From Ilyonectria destructans (taxonomy: Eukaryota > Ascomycota > Sordariomycetes > Hypocreales > Nectriaceae): a stretch of DNA of 64,000 bases. Below the pieces are notes generated by a model. That model had not been told where the DNA came from. It was given only the letters and a program-made list of their open reading frames with translations, and ran no database searches. The stretch covers positions 372,001-436,000 of the forward strand of contig JAHEWK010000023.1 of NCBI GenBank assembly GCA_020740775.1, in the 5' to 3' direction. Below are positions 35,219 to 44,594 of the stretch, piece by piece; positions within the stretch are counted from its first letter, which is position 1; each line of letters starts with the position of its first letter. The position numbers were made by a program, and so were the translations under genes.

Positions 35219-37975
35219 AATCAGACTTGCCTATCCTGATATCATATCAGCTTAGCAGGATAGCAGAGATGATATCAGGCTAGCAGCTTTAGCAGCTTTA
35301 GCAGAGATGATATAACAGATGATACATAGCTTAAAGGGCAATATTTCATTCGATTCTAATCTAGATCATCATCTGAATCAACCCGAATACTACCGTTTAT
35401 TTCACCGTCCAAGACGAGCCCTCTACCACCACGTGATGATGGTATAATGAGTCCTTCACGCAGCCAGTTGCCGATACATTCAACCTTCTCCAAATTAGCA
35501 CATGAAATCCTTTCGCGATCCCATGATAAAGTACGTCTCCCTCCATTAAACGCCGACTCGGGATCAGCAGAACCAGGGGGGACAGATAGTATATCGATGG
35601 CCATGCGACTGAGACGCGGATATGTCCGAATCTGATCCCTCTGACACCACCAGATAAGAGGAGAGCCTTCAATCTTTATCGGCTGGGTGCGGATAAAGTT
35701 TTCGAAGTCATCTACGTCCCTGGTTATGTCCTCAGCGACCATCATCTCGTCCAGAAACCGATCAAGCTCGTTTGGCTGTCCCTGCTGCGAGCTAGATGCT
35801 TCGCTCGGCGGCTGGGCAGGTCCGAGGGCGGGCGCCATTTTGTATTCTTCCTCGCAGATTGTACGTGCGTGCCTAATGGCAGTCGCCGCCCATTCCTCCT
35901 TCCAGTGTATCTCAAGGTATCGCGCTCGCTTCGACGGATCGAGGAGGAGGGCAGTTGCATAGATAGGTGACTCCTCAGACATAGTATAGTACTTATCAAG
36001 TACGAACCAGCCCATATCAATCGAGTGCAGCATGAGAGGATCATATGTCTCCTCTGCTTCATAGAGTTCCTAAAGAGATGATTAGTAATTAGTTTAGTTA
36101 GATGAAAAGATGAGATAATACCTTCTTCTGCTCGTAGTGGCGAAGTAGTATATCCATGATCATAAGGTTTTGCGAGAGCGTCGTCGTCGCGCCTTGAGCC
36201 CACAAAGTCGTAGATGTGAAAGGTTGGAGAAATGCGTGTGTTTTCTCTAGGTAATCCCAATCTGAAGAGGTGAGAATATTGTCACCCAGAGTCTTGTCAT
36301 AGTCGAGCAGGAACTGCTTTCCTTGCTGCTTTTCCTCATTCAGATTATCGATCATCCTATACCATGAATTCCAGCGCGTATCATTATCAATACCGAGTCG
36401 TAGTTTGATGCGCTCATCCCATGCATCACTGTGGATAGCCGAGTTACGTAGCCACAGCCCGATCCGGTGTAGTTTGCGCAGGGCAGGGATCATAAACCAG
36501 CCCTTCCTACTGGTGGTGTTGTCTAATCTATTATCTGATCTTGATGGAGGATTTCCCTTTTGAACGGAAGCCTTTTTGGATGCGACGCCGCCAGGGCGTC
36601 TCGTCTGAGCTCCCGTCTGATCTGGCTGGTTTGATGTATCACCACCAGACGCATCGTGCAGGACGAGATAGAACCGTTCGTAGAGCTTATCACCAGTGAC
36701 GTCGCTAGCTGCACCAAGGGCGGCTTGAAGTGCTTCACGTGAAGACGCGAAGAGAAAGGCTTGAAGGGATAGGTTGATAATATGAATGATACAGCGGATA
36801 CGGTGCCGTTTCGGATCCCAGTTGATCTACTATATATTAGACTAGATAAGAGAATAACGCAGGAGAATGACGTACATGATGATCCCGCTTAAGCCTGGTT
36901 GACAAATGCTGCAAACAGCGTGTCGTTTGACGTCGCATTATCACCAGTATGACAGCCGAGTTGATTCGTGATACCGTAAAGGACGAGTGTTGAGAAGATA
37001 AGTCGAGACTGATGTTCACCAGAATGGCTGTGTCGAATCTCTAGTAGACTCAGAATTGCTCTCCTAGGCCGGTAATCCTTGTCAACCCATCGCGTACATA
37101 CTGCAAGTACACCATGGCGATGTGGCGATGTCCAGAGATCAGATGAGATGTAGACCTTCGAAACGGCGCTCTGTAGCGTAGCCTTCAACTGCGACTGATA
37201 TAGGCTAAAGTTTGCAGTAATATGGCGCATTGCTTCATGTCGTGATGTCATGATAAGGTCCTCAATAGCGGGATTACAGGCTAGCATGATGTCCTGCATC
37301 TCATCCCATGTAACTGACGAAAAGGGTAGTCGACGACGTGTGAGAAGGGCAACCATGCTTTCAGTATAGCGCTGGGGATTGAACACTCTAAGGAGGGCTG
37401 ATTCTGATGGGTTTTCTGTATAATAATCGCCGAGCCTAGCTTGCTTTAATGGAGGACCGATGTCTGATGACCGTTCGAGTATCGTATTATCCGAAGAGTT
37501 AATGATATCGCTGTGTTTGCGCTTCGCATGGTATATGGCGTTGTCTCGTTTCGGATTTGACCAGGTCTGATCAGAGGAACAGAGGAGACATTCATAGACT
37601 ACTGCTCCCTTCGTTCTGCGCTTCCCTGATGGTCCTAACTGCCCTTATGCGGATATGTCGCGCGGAATATGCAATCGAAGTTCAGGACCTCACATGGTGC
37701 TGATTCTGCATCAACAGCAGGATCAATACTCATCTGGGACTGTGAGGTGCAATCCGCAGGTTGCTGTGATGAAGAGGCCATAATTAAGGATAGTAGAGGC
37801 TCGAAATAAGAGAACATGTTCTATCTACGCACTTGAGTCAGGCGGTAAAGTTTGAGAGATTTGAAGACTGCAAACACGGAAAGATCGGATCTTATCAGCC
37901 GGTAATATGAAATCTGGCCAATCAGAGCTGGCAGTTTATCCTGATATCTATCCTGATATCAGGATAAGGGAGCCT
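35219..37975 (-). mobile_element. hAT-family DNA transposon, ends not resolved
   Basis: Encloses an almost complete minus-strand hAT transposase. Both flanks are rich in TCCTGATATC-type motifs (35230-35280 and 37935-37965), which are probably subterminal transposase sites. A clear terminal inverted repeat and target duplication were not found, so the limits are approximate. Confidence 0.6.
35356..37781 (-). pseudogene. hAT transposase with a single frameshift
   Basis: Minus-strand blocks in order: start MASSSQQPADC; a BED-type zinc finger (ECLLCSSDQTW ... YHAKRKH); SDLWTSPHRHGVLAVC; HTGDNATSNDTLF; an intron; WDPKRHRIRC with HIINLSLQAFLF; GIDNDTRWNSWYRMID; an intron near 36070-36121; and the hAT dimerisation end (SVPPGSADPESAF ... 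RERISCANLEKVE). Introns of about 50 bp explain most frame changes. One does not: an extra T in the AAA/TTT run at 36904-36906 shifts NDTLFAA out of the frame that reads LSTRLKRDHH. The element therefore seems only just inactivated. In a usual S-A-E-R motif this copy has SADPES. Confidence 0.7.
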
Positions 37976-38027
37976 AGCTTTATCCGACCAAGGAGCCCAA
38001 GTCCACCGCCCGGGATGTTCCCGACCC

Positions 38028-40725
38028 CAGTGTTGCTAATAATATGGCAATAAAACAATATATTGCAATACATACGATATAATATGCACCCCGCCCGTAT
38101 TGTACCAATACAATATGGAGGTTGTCATATTGTGACAATACAATACAGTGATGCCCATATTGGCAATATATTGTTTGTATTGGCTGGTCGCTTGGCAGCA
38201 AAACTTGTTTGTTTGTTGACAATTTGACCGACTGACACGCGATGACGCGTGCAAAAACGTGTCCTGAGGTGTCAACCAGGCCTATAGGGTGGCAGTCGCC
38301 CAACACTGACCTTCCGCAACCACCTTGCTGACACTCCAAATGCAAGTAGAGCGAACCCCAATGCCTCAACAACGCCTTCATTTTGTTCAAACGTCGCAAC
38401 GAAAAGCTTCGTCGATATCGGACGACATTTCGGAGCTCTCCAGCCAGCAATTGCGTGACCCAGACGAGAGCCAAACCTCTCAATGCCAATCGTCGCGAGC
38501 TCCCACGGCCTCCACGTCCTCATCTGCTAAGCCAAGAACATCATGGGTCTTCTCTCATATGCCAGACGAGGGGAGAGAGACGAGATACTACAATCAACGG
38601 ACAGGAAAGGAGGAATGGCGCTGCAAGCATTGCGACAAGACGTATTCCTGTTCTGGTGGAACAGCGGCTCCGGCCAAGCACCTAACGGACCCTCCTCCTG
38701 AAGGTCACGGTCTCCCCAAAGGCGCGCCACGAACAGCCAAGGTGACCAATATCCGGACTATTCTTGAACAAGCTCGTCTTTCGGCCGAGGAGAATCCCCG
38801 AAAACGCCGCCGTCTCAACGATCAATCTGGAGACTCGATCGACCCAGACCGACTCGAAGCGTTATACGTACGGTTCATTGCGGCGTGTTCTCTCCCATTT
38901 AGGCTCGTAGAATGCCCCGAGTTTCGAGCGCTCCTGGCGTATCTCAATACCGATATCGATACTTGGCTTCCAGACACGCATGAGACCATCAAGAAATGGA
39001 TTATGCGGCAGTATCACACTCAGAAAGAGAAGGTCAAGCAGCGCATACAGTCGGCAAAGTCAATAATTCATATCAGCTGCGATCTTTGGACTTCCCCCAA
39101 CTCTTTGGCCATCTTAGGCATAGTCGCTCACTATGTCACGGAAGACGGCCAGCTGGAACACCATACTTTGGCCTTGAAAGACATCGACAGTGAGCACGAC
39201 GGGTCTCACCTCGCTGCGGCAGTTTTGGAAGTGGTGGATGAGTGGGGCTTTGCTTCCAAGATTGGATACTTCGTGATGGATAATGCAGGCAACAATGACA
39301 CAATGATGAGATCCCTTTCTCTCGGTTAGCACGACCTCTTTGTTTCTTCTCACTGGTCCTAACATTCATAGGTCTGTTGCGTCGATTTGACGTTCAATAT
39401 GACCCAAAAACCCACAGACTCCGATGCCAAGGTCATATTATCAACCTCGCCGTGACGGCCTTTCTCTTTGTCACCGACAATGAAAAACTCCAACACGGCG
39501 AGCCTGGGGATAACGTGACATTGAAAGAGATTAAGGCGTGGCGGCAAAAAGGTCCCCTTGGAAAGCTTCATAACTTCGTCGTTTTCATCCAACGGAGTGT
39601 TCAGCGCAGCCAAAGGTTTCTTGTTCTTAGCCACAACCGTAAGCTTGCGAGAGACAATGACACAAGATGGAGTTCGTGGTATACCATGCTGCGGGCGGCC
39701 TTGAACCTTAGAGAGGCAATTGACGACTACTTCAACAAATGGATGGAAGCGGATTGCGCTGGAGACGAGCTCTATGCGGGGGACTGGATCATCCTCGAGA
39801 AGATCAAGTCCTTTCTGGAGAAGCTGAAAATGGCTACCAAGGCCCTCGAGTCATCGTTTGCAACTCTCGACAATGTCCTCCTGGCTATGGACTTCATACT
39901 CGCACAATTTGAAGCAGGCAAGGAGGCACATATTGACGACCCAATGATGGGACCAATGTACAACTCGGGCTGGGCGAAGTTGGACAAGTATTATCGTCTT
40001 ACTGATGAATCGCCTGCCTACGTTGCCGCTATCGTGCTCCACCCTTCGCATAAATGGCACTACATACAGGAAAACTGGAAAGAAGACTGGGTTGAGTCGT
40101 CAAAGAAGTTGATTCAGACGTTGTGGGACGAATATAAACCGGTGGAATCACCTCTCCCTTCCTGCGAGGCCCCGTCGACGACTACGAACGAGTTCTTGAG
40201 TTGGAGGAACAAGCATCTACAGCCATCACTCATCACGGACGAGTACGAGCGTTATTGTAAGTCTGAACGGGTTTATGGCTTTACAAGCGCCCTTGCATGG
40301 TGGCTAGAGGAGACGCAGCAGAAAAACTACCCCAGCCTGAGCAAAATGGCCGTGGACATTCTATCAATTCCTGCAATGTCTGCTGAGCCTGAGCGGCTCT
40401 TTTCTGGGGCAAAGATAACCATTACGGATCGTCGAAATCGACTTGGGAGTGATGTGATTGAAGCGCTGGAGTGCTTGAAGTCATGGTCTGGGATACGAGA
40501 TTTTAAAGGTGACGATGTTTCCGCGTCGGTTGTTGGATTATGAACGTCACGTGCAATATATTGGATATATTGCCACACTGGCAATATATTGGGTTCTTGG
40601 CAATACAATATGATATGGAACAATGTCATATGGCGTAATACAATATGCACCTCTTGACAATACAATAATATTGCGAGGTGTCCATATTGCCAATATACGT
40701 ATTGTTTATATTATTAGCAACACTG
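38028..40725 (+). mobile_element. Intact autonomous-type hAT transposon
   Basis: 2698 bp. The ends are a perfect 18-bp inverted repeat, CAGTGTTGCTAATAATAT. It is flanked by a perfect 8-bp target duplication CCCGACCC (38020-38027 and 40726-40733), the hAT hallmark. About 150 bp inside each end is packed with short CAATAT / TATTGCCAATATA motifs, likely transposase-binding subterminal repeats. It encodes one spliced, uninterrupted transposase, so this insertion is young. Confidence 0.96.
38340..40543 (+). CDS. hAT transposase
   Basis: Two exons, 38340-39324 and 39372-40543, with a 47-bp intron joining G|GT to give ...SLSLGLLRRFDV. The product is 718 residues. After a Ser/Gln-rich N-terminus comes a BED zinc finger (WRCKHCDKTYSCSGGT ... 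KHL). The split RNase-H-like core follows (SCDLWTSPNSLAILGIVAHY, FVMDNAGNNDTMM, CQGHIINLAVTAFLF, DNDTRWSSWYTML), with its insertion domain and the C-terminal hATC dimerisation region (LSKMAVDILSIPAMSAEPERLFSG ... NRLGSDVIEALECLKSW). All frames are open. It acts in the nucleus, cutting and rejoining the element's own ends. Confidence 0.94.
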
Positions 40726-41580
40726 CCCGACCCCGGCACCTGTGTCAACGACGACCTGGCCAAGACCGTCCCATTGATGAAGCTGCCCCTGCCTGCCCCT
40801 GAACTAACCTATGACCTCGGGGTCAATTTCTTCGTCAACGAGAGTGGCAACCGCCTGTTCTTGTTTGACGGTATTGACTTTCGCGCTAACTACAACAGCC
40901 CTACCCTGCTGCTTGCCAAGCTGGGAGAAGATGACTTCGAAGAGCAGTGGAACGTGAGGAATACTGGCAAGGCCAAGAGTGTCAGAGTCAATGTCACCAA
41001 CAACACTACCATCCCGTAAGTTGACTCATTTCTCGGCAAGATAAAGAACCATGCTAACTCAACTGACACGCAGCCATCCTATGCATCTTCACGGCTTCAA
41101 CATGTACATCCTCCACGAGGGCGATGGACCGTGGGACGGCACCATCATCAACCGAAATAATCCCCAGCGACGAGACGTCATCCAAGTCCGTGGCAAAGGC
41201 CATGTGGTGATCCAGTTCGACGCCGCCAATAACCCAGGTGCTCTACTTACCCCTGATCTTGACTCTCTCGGGTTCTCTCTCGTTAACAACCTTGCTTCTT
41301 AGGCGTCTGGCCCTTCCACTGCCACATTGCTTGGCACGTCTCCGCCGGCCTCTTGATCCAGTTCCTCACGAACCCGGACAAGGTCGAGAAGTTCAGGATC
41401 CCCAACGTCGTCGCTGAGACCTGCCGCCAGTGGGGCACGTGGACGTCGACGAACATCCCAGCCCAGATTGACAGTGGTCTTTAACTGATGGGCTCTTGTG
41501 TCTACAATGGGCGAGAGCGGCAATGACGGTGGAAGTGGTGGGCGGACACCTCGGGGCTGGGTTCCGGTAGGTGGTAATAA

Positions 41581-42230
41581 TTACGTTTCCGGTTCCTCCC
41601 AGTCGACCCTGAGAAACACAATCGCTTCGCCAGTGGTCAGAAGACCATACTCAAGGCCTTCCTCAATCATGTAATGATAGGTCTGCGTGACGGCAGACGC
41701 TGTCAGCCTGTCCGCGAGATACTGGAAAAGCGCGTCCGGGTCCATAGAAGTGGGAATGGTTTTTCGATTGACAACGTCCTTGGGAATGCTCATAGCCCGC
41801 AGACAGAGACGAAGATGCGGAGCGGTCAGCTTGTGTGGGGGCTTATACTCAGAAACGTAGACCATAGTACGCGTCATCGCAAGTGCACCGTTGGATCGAT
41901 AGACGCAGATCTGATCGGGTCGCAGCTGGTTGAGGTCTCGTGTGCGGTCCGGCGTCTGTGGTGGTGTCGAAGGAGTCTCCCGAGCAACAACTGAGCTGCT
42001 CTATTATTGCTCTGACTGGATCCTCCAGACTGTTGTGCAGGAAATGCTCGAATGTCTTCTCGTTTGCTATAGATCGCTGGGAGATTCGGTTTCCCAGGCC
42101 GGCCAGGAAACTCCGGCTCTCGAAAGCGTGGCTCTGGGCAGGGAACGTGTCGTAGAGTGCACCAAAGATAGCTCTTTGTTGTTCTAGGAAGTCCGACCAT
42201 GGCCTGAGATGTGTTGGACACCATTTGTTA
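41581..42230 (-). pseudogene. Partial copy of a conserved fungal protein of unknown function
   Basis: The minus strand reads FLEQQRAIFGALYDTF, then NEKTFEHFLHNSLEDPVRAIIEQL. A one-base frame change follows near the CAGCTCAG stretch, then LNQLRPDQICVYRSNG, SEYKPPHKLTAPHLRLCLR and MIEEGLEYGLLTTGEAIVFL. These blocks match a protein type common in many copies in filamentous fungi, usually longer and continuing past the point where this copy stops at 41581. Truncation and frameshift mark it as a relic. Confidence 0.5.
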
Positions 42231-42949
42231 CGCGGATTGGTGATAGGGCCCTTCGAGGTCAGTTTTTTGTCTGTTTCGACGGCAATTTTGGAGAAGACGA
42301 GTTCATGGCATGCGGCTATGTATGCATCAAATGTCGTGGGCAGAGTGCGTAATCAACCAACTGCTTCCAATCGTTGGAGCGGTTGGATCCTCCAACTGTG
42401 GGTCCAACTCAACTGAGACCGAGCTCGCCGTACTTGGCAACCAGCCAATTCCGAGGTCCAGTTGATTGGGTTTGGTTCCAACCGGTTCCAACCGGTTCCA
42501 GTGTCCGAGGGTCATGTGAGACCCCGGCGCCGTAACTTTGACCCCACCTTCAACTTCCCAGTTTGGCTCTTCGTACGGCCAGCTGGCCAATGATCGGCCG
42601 CTGAGGGGCATCATCATGAGCCAAACGCGATAAACCTCTTCTCGCCTCTCCCACCCGCGCCAGCTTCGCGCTCTTCTCGCGCCAGCCTGGCGTCTGATTA
42701 GAATTGATTCTAGAGCTCGTCATTCAGCTTCTGAGGGGTGTTACCGGTGGAGGGGTAATGCATGGGCATTCGTCAATATCGGCCGCTGTAGAGATGACAT
42801 CAAGTTCCTGCGCAAGCAGGCCATACTTAACTAGTACCAGTGTCGGAACAATGGAAGGGGTAGTGACGGGTAGTATGAACAGTTGGCAGATTCTTGTATT
42901 CTGGACCCGGAGTTGGTCAACTGTCATGCCCCAGCCGATTTCCTTACTC
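42231..42949. other. Intergenic with short repeated GGTTCCAACC motifs
   Basis: About 2.7 copies of a 10-bp GGTTCCAACC unit near 42474-42501, within a patch of TTGGA/TCCAA inverted motifs (42340-42510). No coding signal. Confidence 0.5.
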
Positions 42950-42951
42950 TA

Positions 42952-44007
42952 CCCGGTGGGTTGACTAAGCCGGCTTAAGGCCCCCACCTCTCCTGCCGGA
43001 GAGGTGGTATCACAACCCGTATCTGCGTCACTTGCGTATCCGTATCTTCCAACTTTAAAAATCGATATATAACTATATAAAATAGCTATAATAAAAAGGG
43101 GTTAAGAATTAAATACTATGAGTATTTAAATTTAGTATTTTCAAAATCTTTACTTTTTTAAAGGGCTATTTAATAAGGTAGAAACTTTTAAAGGGAATAG
43201 GTTCTACTATCTCTTATTAAAATTTCTAGGGAAAATATTGGGATTTTTAGAATTATAATATCTTTACTTTATAACTATTAAAGACTACTACTTATAATTT
43301 TAATAAAAATGTAATAAAATACACTATAAAAAGTTATTTTATAATAAAAATATTCTAATTTTATAAAAGACTATTTATAATTATTTTATAATTATTTTTA
43401 AAATAGTTTTCTTAATTTTAATATTTAAAATTTTAATCTTGGAAATAAAATACTTTCTGATTTTTTTATGTAATAAGATATATAATTTCTATATTTCCAT
43501 ATTTATCTTATATTTTATATCTAAAGTTAATATAAATATTCTTATATATTTAAAATCTACTTTTAAAAACTCTAATGAATTCTATATAATAGCTACATTT
43601 TTACTTATATTTTTATATATTACTATACACTATAGAGTAATTTATTCAAAACTATTAGCTTTTTCCCTTTTAAGGCTAACAAGAATATTTAAAATAGAGT
43701 ATTTACTACTGTTTTTTATAGATTTTCCTACAGAATTATAGTAAGAGTATATAGAATCTAATATCTTTAAAGTCCAATAACTTTTTAATAAAAAGCTTAA
43801 AATAAATGATTTTTAAACTTTTCTATTATTAAATAGTAGTTCTATACTATATTAATTTTGAAATAAATTATATATAGGTCTATTGTATTTATATCGATTT
43901 TTAAAGTTGGAAGATACGGATACGCAAGTGACGCAGATACGGGTTGTGATACCACCTCTCCGGCAGGAGAGGTGGGGGCCTTAAGCCGGCTTAGTCAACC
44001 CACCGGG
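42952..44007. mobile_element. Perfect-TIR element with extremely AT-rich core
   Basis: 1056 bp flanked by TA. The 117-bp inverted repeats (42952-43068 and 43891-44007) begin CCCGGTGGGTTGACTAAGCC and appear identical by eye. Each holds the palindrome TAAGCCGGCTTA and a 10-bp stem CCACCTCTCC-TGCC-GGAGAGGTGG. The 822-bp core is almost pure A/T. Its only long frame (43439-43741) is Ile/Leu/Phe/Lys/Tyr composition, not a gene. TA target, CCCG start and subterminal palindrome recall the MITEs at 18552 and 55369. Confidence 0.92.
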
Positions 44008-44129
44008 TATTTGACTTCGGAGTAACTTTATCCCGCGTATGATGATATATGATAATACGCCTTAGGCCGTATGGTATAGGCATATGGGCAATACATGGGC
44101 AATATATGGTTTAACTAAACCATACTCGT

Positions 44130-44280
44130 ATGGTTAGAAAGCCTGGTACTACCGTACCAAGGGTGCTCCAGACACCGAGTGTTGCGGCTCATGGAGCTAT
44201 AAGAATGGCTGGGGTGCCCGCAACCTCATCACCGCCAAGTGGCAACTCGGTGTTTCTGAATATGGAGACCAGCTAATATA
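44130..44280 (+). pseudogene. Possible short coding remnant
   Basis: A plus-strand frame reads AWYYRTKGAPDTECCGSW and SYKNGWGARNLITAKWQLG to a TAA, with protein-like composition and several Cys and Trp. It follows directly after the AT-rich element and has no start. Possibly the end of a secreted protein; family not recognised. Confidence 0.25.
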
Positions 44281-44594
44281 AGAACAGAACCTATTCTTCC
44301 TGCAAGATTACGTTTAAGATCCCATTATTAAATCCAAGGAAGCAGTTCAATATTTAATACAAGCCAATTGATTTAGTGTGCTGAGTGACAGTCCTACATA
44401 TGTTTGTCCCTCCAAACCAGTGTAACATAACGCTTTGAACAATGAGGGCAAGAACACCCCCACCGGGTATCTGGTTCCGAGGGATGTCGTGGGTGGAGTT
44501 GGCTTGATTGCCCAATCGTTAGTGATGATGCCGAGTTCGCTGAAGGCGGGTTTGGGGTTGGACATGGCAATAAACGCGGCGATGCGTTAGGAGC

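Larger units (their letters stand above)
37976..41484 (+). pseudogene. Laccase / multicopper oxidase gene interrupted by a hAT element
   Basis: A short 5' piece (37976-38027: KEPKSTARDVPDP) and a 3' part (40726-41484) are contiguous in frame once the 2698-bp hAT and one target copy are removed. The 3' part has exons to 41015, 41074-41237 and 41303-41484 with phase-consistent GT-AG introns. It encodes the C-terminal cupredoxin domain with the copper ligands HPMHLHG and HCHIAWHVSAGL and ends with stop at 41482-41484. No stop interrupts the 3' part. The first two cupredoxin domains lie nowhere recognisable in the window; 5' of the short piece is the other hAT element. The family oxidises phenols with reduction of O2 to water outside the cell or in pigment synthesis. 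Confidence 0.8.

Noticed and set aside
43439..43741. 100-codon hydrophobic frame
   Set aside because: Lies inside the nearly pure A/T core; its Ile/Leu/Phe/Lys/Tyr composition is what AT-rich noise produces.
44347..44565. 72-codon minus-strand frame downstream of the 905-aa gene
   Set aside because: No motif, and its position just past a stop fits 3' UTR better than a gene.
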